Below are positions 34,941 to 47,261 of a stretch of 64,000 nt of DNA, piece after piece. The notes below the pieces were generated by a model. The model saw only the letters and a program-made list of their open reading frames with translations. It ran no database searches and was not told the origin of the DNA. Origin of the DNA: Argentina anserina. Its lineage: Eukaryota; Streptophyta; Magnoliopsida; Rosales; Rosaceae. Where the stretch lies: NCBI RefSeq assembly GCF_933775445.1, contig NC_065873.1:17918001-17982000 (forward strand). Reading direction: 5' to 3'. Each line of letters begins with the position of its first letter. Position 1 is the stretch's first letter. Position numbers and translations under genes: made by a program.

Positions 34941-37900
34941 TCAATGACCAAAGAGCCAACGTAAGTTGAATTCTTCTTTGACCACTGTTATGCGCAAGTC
35001 CTTGATCATTCTGAAAGGTTCCCATAACTCTTCAGTCTCTTCATCACATATTACTTCCTTCAATGTGTTCTCAAGCTCCCAGATTGATGTAGGCAACCCC
35101 TGTAATCTTTTGCACTGTCTCATGTTGATCGTCTTCAATTTGCTCAGCTGACCAATGTCTTCAGGCAACATCTTAATGCTGAAGCAATCAGATATGTCGA
35201 GGAAGTTTAAGATCTTGAGGTTTGTAATCGAGTCGTTTAAAGTTTCCAGCTCTGTGCAAGACCGTAGCCTTAGGACTTCTAAGTTGCTCAGCTTTCCAAT
35301 CTCTTCAGGCAAGGAAGATAGGTTATGACAGTTGGTGATAACAAGCTTCTTTAGGCGCTGAAGACCACAGAGATCAGCAGGCAGTACCTTTAAATCATTG
35401 CAATAGTCAATGTTTACCTCCACCAGACTTGGCATTGCCTCAAAAAAATCGGATTGAACTGTTGCTGAAAGCTTGGCCAGTTTTACACATGAACATAGAT
35501 ATTTTCTCAAGACTTCTCAAGTTTTTCTTTTCCTTCAAGCTTATGGAAGAAATGAACAAAGATATCTTCTCAAGAATTCTCAGCTTTTTCTTTTTCTTCA
35601 AGCTTATGGAAGAAATGGAAATGCGCTCTAATCTGACTCTCTTCAGATTAGGCAAAGAACTCAGTTCCAAATTACTCATATCAGCAGGTGATAAACCATT
35701 GTTTCTGACTATCAGAACCTTTAATCCCTTGGACATTTTTCTATTCAATTTGGGAAAAGCATAGTTCTTTGTCTGAAAATTCAGAATCAAAACCTCAGCT
35801 TTTGCTAGATGTATGTTGTCCCATTTTGATGAGAACTCGCCATCTGCAATCAATGTGCTATATTATGTGAGTGGATTGAAATCAATTCATTGATGAAAGC
35901 ACTTTCTCAGGCCTGAGTGTTTACTGTTTACGTTGTGTGTATATTGCTAATTTGCTATTGTGCATGTGTTGATATGCATGTTTTGCTAAGAAACAGAAGA
36001 TGGGATTACCTGTCGATATAGATAACAAACGAGTTTCCTCCAGCTTATTTTTATTTTGTATCCACCGTTGCGGAGGATGATCTCCACAGATGTCTATGTT
36101 CAGTCTTTTGCTCTCTCCTTTAGGGTCCAGACGAATCTGATGCAATGCCAGCTCTCTAAGCATATCATGCTGCGTAACAAAATATTCACTGTAGCAGCCA
36201 TCCACATACTCTTTCTCCTTGCTGATCATGTCCAAAACTTAATCAAGTTACTTGGAAGAAATCTATTCACTATACATATATAGTATCTATACACGTACCA
36301 GTAGAATTTAGTCATGCATGTAAGGGAAATAAAGACATTTATAATATATACACCAGACGAGAATCTTACAAGCAGACATACCTTGTGATAACAAGTTTGG
36401 CCAGATTACGATTGTTCAGGTGCTGCAATCTCACAATAGCCCCATTTTCAGGTAGGCTATGTAGCTCTGCCCACACATCAATGAGCACACCAGCAGAGAC
36501 TCTCCCATCTTCAGGAAGTGAAGCAAGGTCTATGAAGCATTCCTTGATGATAGCGCCATCTTCACCCAAAACATCTAAGCTGGGTTGAAGGCGGTCAAGC
36601 AAAATAGCTTGATCTTCGAGAATAGAACTCTTAGACCATTCTATTACTTTTTCTTTCCACATCTCTATACTCTCCCTGAAAAGTGATTTTCCAACCACTG
36701 TAATGGCAAGTGGATATCTCTTACAGTACTTTATTATCTGCAGTATTTTCCATTTTTCCCAATAAATTAGTATCGAAGTTGCTAATATAAAGTTGAAAGT
36801 TCTAATCAATCAAAATGGCTTCATGAAAGTTGAGCAAGGGTGATATTACAAGCAGTATATATGTTTTTAAATGAAGGTGTCAGACTTTATACAGCTAGAA
36901 AAAATTCAAAATAGTACAGAGATCAGATGCAAGAGCATCCATAAGAAAGCTAGGAGTACTACGTCATGTACACAACAAAGAAAATCTAGTTGCGCAATAA
37001 GATGTACAACTACATTAGCTTGTCGGTTGACGTGATCAAATCTGCGACAAGCAGTAGTTTACCATGTATTTATTCTTACCCTATGAGTAGCTTTAGAATG
37101 TATGATTATATTCAGTTATGCTCTTATCATGAGGCAATCCCTCTTTAAGTAGCATATATTATATATATATATATATATATATAAACTATGAATTGCAAGA
37201 TCAGAAACTAATCACCTGTTCCAGAAGTTCATCTGCAGTACCAGAGGAATTCTCCGGGGATATAGATTCCTTGAGAAGAGTCATTGCCTCATCATCTGTC
37301 AATGGATTTAAAGGAAAATGGGAACCATATTTTGGAAATTCTCTTGATGTCACAAGAGTCTTGTAACTTGACCATTCGCTGCGTTGATGTATCTTTTCAA
37401 GAAGGGTTCTTGATGAGTCAAGCCAAACATCATCCAGCACCAGCAGTGCAGCATTTCCTTCTACTTCCTTTCGAAATTTCTCCAGAGATGTTTCCAGCTC
37501 ATCTAAGTTGGGTTTGCTCGAAACAGTTTCAAAGAAGATTCTGTTGTCGAACTTTTCTATAACAAATGAAATGAATATTAGAAAGTAGTAGTAAGATGTA
37601 CACTGAAAAAGTATGAACTTTGATGTTAAGCTGAGTCATGATACCTTTTACTTCCTGATCATTACAAAACATTTGCACCAAAGTGGTTTTCCCGGAGCCT
37701 CCGGGAGCAGTTACCGTAAGCATTGACACTTGATCATTATGAAGAAGCTTCATCTTCAATTCCCTTAAAGGCTCATCTAATCCAATAGGGGAAGATGGTG
37801 GATAAGGTGATGTAGCTCTAGTTTCACCATCACCAACTGGATTTTGATTCTGTACCTGATCATCATGCAGCCCATTTTGGATCATCATGCGCTTTATGGA

Positions 37901-38296
37901 CCTTACTTCAATCAATATATCTTGGCCATCCCTTACTCCCACTGGTATTAGCCTCTGCAACATCCCGTTGAGAGAACTATCCAATTCAACAAGCTGTCTG
38001 CTGTAGTAAGGTTTGAACAAATTCCAACCACCAACTTTGGACAACTTGTCAATGAGCTCTTTGCCCTTCACCAGTTTCCTTTGAAGATATACTGTTTCAT
38101 TGGGACGATCCAGTTCCCTGTTACCATCTTCTATCTCTTTGATCAATGGTATTAAGCTGTTTAACGTGACCATGAGCTGTTCGAGACGGGGTTTAAACTG
38201 ATTGGATTCGATGACCAGCGCGCTTGCAGCGTTATACAGCAATGAAAATGCTAGTCCTACTGCACCTCCTGCAGCTAGCTCCCCAATTCCAGCCAT
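34941..38296 (-). pseudogene. RPW8-type NLR (CCR-NB-LRR, NRG1-like) with a frameshift in the LRR exon
   Basis: Five exons on minus: 38296-37645, 37556-37216, 36737-36382, 36221-36010, 35843-34941. Splice borders and phases agree. About 820 codons, the size of NRG1/At5g66900-like helper NLRs that relay cell-death signals from sensor receptors. Seen: RPW8 domain (about 1-150), P-loop APGGSGKTTLV, kinase-2 LLVLDDVW, RNBS-B TLVTSREFP, GLPL-like RYPLAITVVG, RNBS-D CFIDLASLPED, QHD in place of MHD (usual for this class), then LRRs. In exon 5 the frame from 35843 stops at 35442-35440, but LRR coding goes on in another frame to TGA at 34941. One base fewer in the T-run at 35442-35448 would join them. 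As read, the protein loses its last five or so repeats. The start is taken at MAGIGELAAGG; an ATG 30 nt upstream is less likely. Confidence 0.9.
35498..35623 (-). repeat. 63-bp tandem duplication inside the NLR LRR exon
   Basis: Two adjacent 63-bp units (35498-35560, 35561-35623) encode 21-residue copies of an LRR segment (LRxLEKISxFISSISLKxKK). It keeps the frame, so it adds one repeat-like unit just before the frameshift. Confidence 0.8.
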
Positions 38297-38319
38297 CTTC
38301 ATACAAACATAAAAATCTA

Positions 38320-39560
38320 GCATCAAAATCAGAAATAAAATTTAGTGATTACTGATTACAAAACATATTACAAAGTTTAGTCTTAGAATAAAAACTTGAT
38401 CATCATGTTACCTATATATGTTGGTGAGTCGTCGGAGTACACAATGAACACCATCTCAATATAAATCTGGCTTTCTGAAATGTAGATTACTCATACAGCT
38501 ACTAGAGTGCTGATTTTCATGTGGAGAGCATATGTTGCTCCCTTCTTTTTTTGTGAGAATGCATATGCTATATGTAGAGAGCATATGTTGCTCCTTATGC
38601 TAGCGTTGTTCATAAGCTTAGAACTTTCCAGGAAATGATCAGTATGAAAATGTTGTATAGTGGTCTGCTGGACTTTCTAGAAGAAGATGATAAAGCACAA
38701 GAACTACAATGATTGAAAGGAACGCGTCTATGTATGGGTGTAAACTTTGTTAGTATGAAGCAACATTTTTAATCTAATATATTATCTGCCTTTCACTCCT
38801 TTTCTGCATAAGATTCTCATTCTCATTCCAGAACTCAGTTAAGCAAGACAATTATGCTTTCTTTTAGTCAATTTTGCGAGTACTCTTCTTTCTCTCATTT
38901 TTTCGGGAAAAGAATAACGCATTTACATTCTAACTCATTCGACATGCTGCTAGGTAGTGTATTGTTTCCCATCAAGCTATTCAAAAAAAAGTCTTTAGTA
39001 TTTAGTAATGTATCGATAATTCACAAAAGATCATTCTTTTGGCCCCTATATATTATCTATTAAAAAAATCTGAGTTGACAATTCCACTTGAGCAGTGGTC
39101 AATATTTAACTTCAAACTCAATCGTGGGGATGGCAAAATTTTCTATCAATCTTAGAAATAAAACTTGGTGATGAGACAATACATTCTAAACTTCAGAGTT
39201 AGAATGGAAACTAGTGCATATTACTTATGTAGATGTTGGTGATCAGTGATCAGTGATCGATAAGAGTACAAGATCGACAGGCCTTCTGAAATGCAGACTA
39301 CTTATACTCATTTCCTTCATCTGATGAGCATATATTCTACTAGAGTACTCCTTACGCTAGCATATATTATAAGCTCGGAATTTCGAGGAAGTGATCAATA
39401 TGAAATGAAAATGATATTTCCCTTCTCAGACAAAAAGAAGAAATGAAAATGATATATAGAAAGGAGACGAAGACAATTGATTAAGTCGTTTGCTAGTGTT
39501 GTTCAAGAAGATGACACAGCACAACACAACAGCTACAATAATTTAAAGAAAACGCATCTG
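38320..39560. repeat. Duplicated 5' flank of the NLR gene
   Basis: The stretch about 38325-38720 directly before the NLR is repeated in diverged form at about 39150-39550. Shared landmarks in order: AGAAATAAAA(T/C)TT, TATGTAGATGTTGGTGA-like, TTCTGAAATG(T/C)AGA(T/C)TACT, GAGCATAT, CTTA(T/C)GCTAGC, ATAAGCT. No NLR coding sequence is seen between the copies. This looks like the remnant of a tandem array. Confidence 0.55.
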
Positions 39561-39692
39561 CATTGTGTAAAACTGTGACTAGTAATGACAATTATCCCAT
39601 GTAGTAGCAATTCAGGAAACACCAGAAATATTAGTCAACTACAATAATCTGGCATTTTAGCACTTCACACAAATGGGATGGAGATGGCCTCA

Positions 39693-40960
39693 GTACAGAA
39701 GAACCTTCTTCGGCATCTCAACCCCGTTTTTACAACTACATTTCACGTAGGAAAGGCTCAGGTTACCAATCACCTCATCGACCATTGTAGGACATCAAAA
39801 CCAGAATGCACCTACGGTACCATTCTCAGATCTCAGTGTAGTTGACACTATCTGGTGATCTACTACCTAATGATAATCATTTCTCCGTAAATAAACATTG
39901 AAAGGGAAAAGGAAATGTCTCTGATAAGATTTCTGCTACAACTTCCAGAAACATTCGATCTAAAGATCCTTATTGAACGACCCTTCTATGAAATATGAGA
40001 TCACTAAATCTATGTATATCTGAGACTTCTAGAATATATAAGGAGCAACAACAGTAAAGTATGTCGCTACAGGGTTCCAAACTTCTAATGGTTGCAGCTG
40101 GTTACAGGTTAGTTTTGTTACGTGGCATCACCAAAACAAGAAATAGCTACTCACAGAGCTTAAAGACTACCAAAACTTTGCAGGGGAATGCAGGCTAATG
40201 CCTTCAGTGATCGATCTGACAAAATTTGAACCTGCAATGCAGAAAAGTTTCACCACGAGTATCATACTTCACAACATCTCTGAACCACCAACAAAAACAT
40301 AATGCACTACCGTCCTCAGGGCATTTAACACAGTATTCTTGCTTCGTTGTTGTCTGTATTTTCTTTTTTGGGATATAGGTATCCCACGAATGTGTGAAAA
40401 ATCTTCAGCGCTATACCCTTCTGGGAATATGGGATTCTAGGACAATCTTCAGCGCTATTCCCCCTATAACAGATATCTCTTTCAATAATATATCTTTGTT
40501 CTGACAAGATTGCCAAGACTATAAATCGAATGGGAATATGGGATTCTCGGAAAATAAGACCCAATACATCAGGACAGATACATGAAGGGGAAAACTAACA
40601 ATTTCACCCCTCAACACATTACAGAGACATGCCTGTAGAACAACAGAAAACTACAAGCTAGCTAAAAGATTGGATACTGAGAAGGCCTAAATAATTTCAA
40701 GTACGAAAATGTTTACAATGAGTGGTATGAATTCCACCAAATCATAGAGAACCCAAACTTTCTGATGACTGCATTACCCTCTATAAATGTGTAAAAGGTG
40801 GAGTGCATTAGAGAAATCCAATAAATTCCAACTCTTGCTTCATAATATGTTTTAGAAACCAGTCAGTAGATTTAAAGAAAAAGATTTCTAGGATAGTGAT
40901 ATCCCTTGATAAAATTATGTGTTTCACTGGGACTAAGGAGTTCCCACATCCAGCCTGGCA
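39693..40960. repeat. 1.2-kb duplicated non-coding segment, copy A
   Basis: Collinear with 48222-49360. Shared runs include CTTCTTCGGC(A/G)TCTCAACC, TGTAGGACATCAAAA(C/T)CAGAATGCAC, ACTAAATCTATGTATATCTGA, GTGATATCCCTTGATAAAATT and GTGTTTCACTGGGACT. It ends about 30 bp from the stop codon of the RNase H2A gene (minus strand). No open frame or transposon ends are recognised. Confidence 0.75.
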
Positions 40961-40986
40961 TCTCTCCTGCACCTTTAATCCTTTAT

Positions 40987-41873
40987 TTAGAAATGAGTGA
41001 CTTGCTCAAGCTTACGAGCCATAAAAAATTTGCAGCGTCCTTTACCACTTGATTCTATTTCTTCAATCTTTCTCTTTGATGTTGTGACACCAAAATTACT
41101 TAATTTCAGTTGCCTTTTCCCAGCAGAACTGCTAGCATCTTCATCCATTGATTCCCATAGGACTTCAGCAATGTCTTTGAAGTAAGGAGTACATGTGCCC
41201 CAGCTGAAACGTACCAATGATGGGAATCCAAATACCGAATGTTTGTGATGTTACAACCAGGCCTTGGTCTCGGGATCTCCAGGATATCCAGAACCAAATT
41301 TTTTGTGCATATTTTCCAGCTGTCTCATCAATAACCCAGTCCCTTAAGGATCTGTCCCTTGTGACTTTTGCAGCTATGCTAGCTCCACTAACAACTGGGT
41401 AAAGACTATCGGCCTTCTTTGCAACAACAAAACTGACACCAGGAAATCTTTCAGACAGTTTACATCTATACTTTTCAGTATCTCCCACTGTATCCACGTA
41501 AACCTCAGTTAGAAGAACCCCCATGTTGAGTACCTTAGCAACAAGGCCAATTGCAGAGTCATGTGATATTTCATTAAGGTTTATCTTATTCTTCTTTAGC
41601 ATTTTACCTGAAAGCTCTCTTGGATCTATGATATCGACAGCCCACCCAATTGATCCATCAGCCTTTAGATTCTCAAAATAATTCCTCCCTCTTCTCTTCT
41701 TTTAGTGTCTTTGAATCTGCAAAGTTCAAAGAGGACAGTGTCTTTTCATATGAGCAAGCACAGTATAAGCATCCATACACCATTGGTCCTAAAACAGGGC
41801 CTCGGCCGGCTTCATCGATGCCCATGATACAAGGTTCTGACGCCCACAGGGGAAGTGTAGTGCCAGATCCCAT
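40987..41873 (-). pseudogene. RNASEH2A: Ribonuclease H2 subunit A, three disabling lesions
   Basis: RNASEH2A is the catalytic subunit of RNase H2, which removes ribonucleotides from DNA. ATG at 41873 opens a family-typical N-terminus with GIDEAGRGPVLGP (catalytic Asp and Glu of the DEAGRG motif) and DSKTLKEEKREE. The whole protein (about 293 codons, usual length) can be followed to TAA at 40987 without introns, but in three frames: an extra base in the T-run at about 41675-41678, an extra G near 41320 after DETA, and a TAA in the place of a Val/Glu codon after KAWL. C-terminal blocks SVFGFPSLVRFSWGTC and EESGKGRCKF-like are preserved. An upstream CT-rich, gene-like leader (about 42560-42760, minus) ends with GTAAAT, so this may be a native locus with a 5' UTR intron; an intronless decayed retrocopy is the alternative. 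Confidence 0.85.
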
Positions 41874-42944
41874 TCTACCGCAACACCTAATTCTTTCTTC
41901 CCAGGCCTTCTTGTTTCCCGAAAATATATCAACCAGCTCTCAAAGCTTAAAAAACCTTAACTTTACCAAACTTTATTAGAAATCAGAACTTAGAACAAAT
42001 CGTCTGAATCAAAAATTAAAATCGGTGAATAGTCACCAATGGACAACAAAACCCACAGTTTATAATTTATAATTTAGACCGCAATGAATGATCTACTGTT
42101 CATAATGAAATCATGTTATGAGAAAGAACTGCATACAAACAATGGCAAGGCCAAGATTTAAGAAGCTAGGCCAATATTCAAGAACTCAGGTGGAGAATAA
42201 CTTACTGACAAGACAAAGCCATTACATAAACAAAACCGCTCCCCCATTAAGTACTTAGAATTTCATTATTAACAAGACAAACACTATCTATAAACATTCC
42301 TGACTTACACTATCTTTATGAAAACCACACAGAAGACTATTTAAAAAATTAATCGTGTCTATATGTACATACACTTAAATAGTTCAATCTAAACAATGCT
42401 ACTCATCATAAGTCTACAGATATGAGCTTTGTTTTAAAGCGAAATTACCACACATTAGCCAATCACACTCAAGATAGTAATTGACTCTGAAATTGAAAAT
42501 TGATTAAGGCTTTGAATTCAACAGGACTCTGAAATGAAAAGGAAAAGAAGAGAGAGATTTACCAAAAACAGAGCAGATGAACTTCCACGGCCTCTAATAA
42601 GATTGCATCTGTGTTTTGGAGATTGGGTTTTGTAGGAAATCAGGAGAGGATTCTAATGGTGGTGATTTGGTGGCTTGATGACGCCGGACCGCTGCGGCGC
42701 GACCTGGAGATGGGTGGTCGGTGGCGCTGCTGTGTCGCAGAAGAGTGAGAGTGATGGTTTAGGGTTAAAAAAAGAAAAAAGATTCCATTTAAAAGGAGCG
42801 GGATACGGTGTCTAATTTGTTCAAGTTTATGAGGGCAGTTCTTGGTATTTAATAAGTTTCATCAAACCTTCGATCGAGACAGTACCCGCTTCTGGTTGTA
42901 ATATAAAGCGGTGAAAACCAAACATAGCTCTTGTTCGGTCTCCA
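41874..42944. promoter_or_regulatory. Divergent intergenic region between RNASEH2A and ZNHIT3
   Basis: It holds the probable leader of the minus-strand RNASEH2A locus (GC-richer part 42540-42760), AT-rich DNA that may be a 5' UTR intron (41900-42555), and the ZNHIT3 promoter with ATATAAAG at 42901-42908, about 40 nt before its ATG. Confidence 0.45.
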
Positions 42945-45328
42945 ATGGGTCCTCGAGTGTGCCAAGTCTGCAACGAAGCTCAATCCAAGTACAAGTGCCC
43001 TTCATGCCGTGCACCTTAGTAAGCTACTACTCCTCCTTGTTTTCATTCTTAACAAAACCGCTTCCTAGTTCCTACTGCTGCTTCTGAGTCTCAATAAAAC
43101 AATCTTTTGCTTCTTTCCACTGCAGTTGTTCCGTGCCGTGTTTCAAGAAGCACAAAGGTACGCTACTTTGCTTTTGCTATTCCTACCCAAATGTTTTCCT
43201 AACGTTGAATTGGGTCCTCCTTCTTCAATGTTGCAGAAACCCCGTGCGTTTCGCCACTGCCGTCAGAGGAAAACCCAAGTAAGCAACTTGCAAAATTATG
43301 TGTCTTTTTTGTGCCCAAGTTTAAGATATTAGTGAAAATCACACATCAGATGAAGGGTATATATGTTCTGCATAGTTACAGCTATGCAGAGTCCAATCAT
43401 GTATATATATATATATATGATTGTGTTTGTGAAAACACCGAGGCATGACTTATTGTTGCTCGAATTTCAGAAGATTGCTTGTTTTGACATTGATATGAGG
43501 ACTAATTTGAGCTCATGTTTTGGACATTGCAGAGAGCACATGTGTTTTGCCAGTGCAATCTGAGGAAACATCAAGTACGAAGTCTGTTGCTTACTTTCTT
43601 ATGCACTTGGACAATGTAACTGCTTTCATAGGCCAACCTGGAAGTTTATAGTAGTTTTTGTTCACGCGTATTACAGAAGATTATATGAATTCATTTCTGC
43701 TTAAGGGTACCCAAGATAAGGAGGTGTCCTAGCCTGAGTTGTTGTTTAGTAAAAGTGAGGGGATTTTTGTTTTCCAGTGATATATTTTGAGTTTTTGACA
43801 TGAAAGGTTTACTTTCACATGCTAGAGCTTGTTCTCTTACTCAGAATCATAGTAAAGCATGGACCTTTCTGTTTTCATTTTTGCGCTCTATTAACAATGC
43901 GTACCCATGTCATAATATTGAGTTGCTATTTTATGTCAATAAACACAGCTACTTTTGAAGAAAACTTGATTTAATTGTAAATGATTATCTTTCCTTCTTG
44001 CTGAATAGCAGGGACATTCTATGTCCTGATTTTAACAATTCTATTTTGCAGGTTCTTTTTCTTCAGCTGCTGCTCCAGAATCACTGGTTGAAAGGCCAAT
44101 AACTGTTACTGAACCAAGTGCTGTGCTTGAAAGGCATCAACTAGAGGCTATAGGTATGGAACTATACAGCTTGGAAGTCTACTTGAAATGGGTTACTGGG
44201 TGAAAATTGCAACCCTATTTTATAAACTTTTTTTAAGCATTCTAAGATCTTACTTTAAAAGGCTTTAGAGTTTGAACAATGAACATTCCAATTTAAATGA
44301 CTTATAAAAACAATTTCAAAAGAAATTAGATTCATGTGGCCTGTCAGCCTTACAAAGGCCAACGAGGAGAATGAACTAGGCTGTTCTAAAACCTACACCA
44401 GAATGAGTTACTTTATTTTGTAACTTAGCAGGGGTTATACTGTGGTTTATTCCAAAACTTTTCATAAACCCATGGTGTTATGGTTTCTATGAAATATTTC
44501 TTATTTCCTTCTTGTTTCTATGACTTTTTAACTGTATTAAGTTTATCTTTTTGTCTTGAAGTTTCTTCTATGGCTGTTAACTTGCTGTTATTAATGTTTC
44601 CCCAGGCTGCTAAACTGCTGGTCTTTTAAATTGATCAATCGGTTTAGTAGTCTGGTATAGCGTAGGCAACAATTCAGTATGCATGTCAGCAGCATGTCTT
44701 TAAACTTTGTCGGTTATTCTGAATGTTGTTAGTAGACACCTCTCCCATTTCCACATGTTTGATGGTAGAATTTCTCCTTGTATGAGTTGCAGGATTGAAC
44801 AATTCTGCATTTAAAAAATGTTTTACTACACAGCTGACGAGCAGATTTGAATTTTAATTCTAGGACAATTGAGATTGTCTTTCTAACTATCAGACCCTGT
44901 TGTTTTTTCTACTGCAGCTTCTTCCAGTGAACTCCGCGATGCTTTGAAAGACAAAAGTCTTCAAAAGCTCATTGGGAGTATAGATTGTTCTACAGATGCG
45001 GAGAATGTGAGTATTATGACTATTATCTATGTCAAACATTCTCTCATTTAGACATGATCTTAATTAGCATAGTGTAATCTTTGTTTAAATTTGTATCTCA
45101 CATTGACATGATTTTGATTCAAACTCTTCAGCTTGAATTTTTCCTAATCATGCTGTTTAATTACTGTTAGGAACTTGATAAAGCTATGGAGGTGGAGGTG
45201 TTTCGGTTACTTACTGACAAGGTAATTGCCATCTGCTTATGCTTTTGTGAACAGTAATCAGCCGCATGATCATAACATCAATCCACTTAAATTTTTGTCT
45301 TCAGATCCTATCTGCCATCAACCCATAA
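42945..45328 (+). CDS. ZNHIT3: HIT-type zinc finger protein (ZNHIT3-like), eight exons
   Basis: ZNHIT3 homologs act with NUFIP in box C/D snoRNP assembly and as nuclear co-factors. Exons: 42945-43018, 43126-43157, 43237-43278, 43533-43574, 44052-44153, 44918-45006, 45171-45221, 45305-45328, giving 151 residues if all are used. The HIT zinc finger lies in exons 1-2: [30 protein letters not shown], reading CxxC...CxxC...YCSVxCxxxHK. The C-terminal ELDKAMEVEVF...ILSAINP is the family's C-terminal helix region. Exons 3 and 4 are both 42 nt, in the same phase and similar (xTCVxPxxSEExxS), so one is a duplicate; transcripts with either or both would stay in frame. Borders are GT-AG throughout. Confidence 0.9.
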
Positions 45329-46140
45329 CTACAGACCTGTAATAGATGAGAGCAAGTTCTGAGAGGGACTTGAAACCCGATTTGGATACTCTCTGCCACT
45401 CGCGTCTTTGTCTTCCCCAACACTAGCATGAGGACTATAGAGTGCTCTAGACAGGTACTGGTCTCGCACTTTTGCAATCTTCTGTCTGTGTCTGAAGAAT
45501 AGGAATAGGGTCTTCAGGCTTGAATGTAAGGTATAATATGAAATAGCTTGGCTGGAGGCATCATACAAAAATCCTTGCTTAAGAATCTGCATCTCTTGTT
45601 AGCATACTATATTACAGACATAAAAATGAGACAAGTTTCCAAACTTCTAGTATTATTAGAACTTTCGTTTTGTGTTCTATGCACCTGCTCTTTTTTTCTT
45701 TTTTAGAATGATGCCTGCCCTTCTAATACTGGCTGGTTAACCAGGGGCACTTTTTCCCCAAACTAAAGATAAATTACTTGGTATGTTTGCTAATGTTATG
45801 GTACTTTTAAATGTGTGCTTTTCATCAAGTTGAAATGCATGTACAAAAGTCAAGGATCAACTAGACATAAGTTTACTTTAAAGGTTCTTGAGGGACATTT
45901 ATAATTTTTAAAAAGTGATTAAAGTCGAGACTGAAGTATACAATTGAAGTACTACCGTGGAGTGAAATTAGATTTAAAGAAAAGTAACATCAACCAAAGG
46001 ACAACTAAGCAGTAATCAAGGGTTTCAATTGAACTCGAGTATTATAGGTGCATGACAGAATTTGAACCCAGAGATTAGTGAATGACTAAAAGAAGCATAA
46101 GAGAACTGAAATGTTAAGGCACGCACAGCTTAGATATGGA
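45329..46140. other. 3' flank of ZNHIT3, no other gene
   Basis: 3' UTR and spacer. A TTTTTTTCTTTTTT tract at about 45691-45704 might be the poly(A) end of the minus-strand LINE remnant further right, but no target duplication was found. Confidence 0.35.
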
Positions 46141-46659
46141 ATTCTCTCTGAGAGCACCTCCAATTCCACCTTCAGTTCGATTAGGCAGAAACACCCCATC
46201 GACGGTAAGCTTTCAATGACCTGGATGGGAAGGAGACCACCATGTACTCTTATGTATTCGAGGCTGTACCGATTGTTATCAGTGAGCTAGCTGGTGGTTA
46301 TTGTACTGCAAACTATGTCTTGTGCAATTTCCCTATGATTGGATTTGGACCAGTGTAGTTACTCCAAATTCCCCAATTTACTATAAGCGACTTTTGGATT
46401 TGATCAGTTTTGAGAGGCATTGCTTGCTCAAACATCCTTTCTTTAAAGTCGAAAAATGGAGAGACAAATGGACAAGAGCCTTAAGGAGTCAAGGTGAAAG
46501 AAGACACCTGAAAGAACACCCACGACTCAATATCTTCCAATCTAATAGGCTGATTTAACAGCATAGCAGCCTCTTTATTTTGCCATGTGTTGGAGCAATC
46601 TATGACTGTAAGGAATACTTTAAGATCTTTGCAGCGTTATTCTGTGAATACAGATGATT

Positions 46660-47200
46660 CTTTCCAAGTTCTAGAGGTAGAATCAATTTATCAGAAACAT
46701 TACTGCACTCACAGTTAAATGGTTCGAGAATCATGTATGCTGGACAATCTGGAATTCACTTGTCCGTCCAGGAATTAATGTGTACCATTACCAATTTGCC
46801 AGTGCGCACTTCTGCAGGTAGGACTGGTTGACACGGCAAGATACTACCGCCAAGAGCATGAGGGTCGATTACCTAATTCTTCATCCCTGAATGTGCAGTG
46901 AGCCAGTGAGAATGATATCTTGCCTCGTATACTCGAGTAATAAGAGAAGCTGGATTCTTGATTAATCTCCAGCCTTGTTTTGCAAGCATTTAGAGATTAT
47001 AGGCACAAATTTTTGAAACCCAACTCTCCCTCATGCTTTGTGTGGCACAACTTTTCCCAACTGCGCCATTGAATTTTCTTTTTGTTTTCTTCACATAAGA
47101 TCTTCGGCAGTAGTTCATGGCATACAAATTTCTTTATCCAATGAACAATGTCTGCATTTTATTCTTCACGAGAGGCTTGTACCAACGTAAGGTTCGTCAT
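46660..47200 (-). pseudogene. LINE reverse-transcriptase remnant
   Basis: Minus-strand frames read IQWRSWEKLCHTKHEGELGF, then after a stop and a frameshift GWRLIKNPASLITRVYEA and RYHSHWLTAHSG, then a SWTDKWIP-like piece. This order is the C-terminal part of plant LINE reverse transcriptase (W-x-K-L-C...G-L-G-F, then QGWRL, then the W-x-D-x-W-L-P segment). Stops and frameshifts show it is dead. It may extend to about 46150, where similarity fades. Confidence 0.72.
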
Positions 47201-47261
47201 GGAACATAGGCTAGGATGAAAAGGAAAAAAATCGTTGGACATGTCTTTCCAGATCAAAGTT

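Noticed and set aside
46301..46558. 85-codon plus-strand frame
   Set aside because: Lies over the probable LINE remnant on the other strand; no recognisable product.
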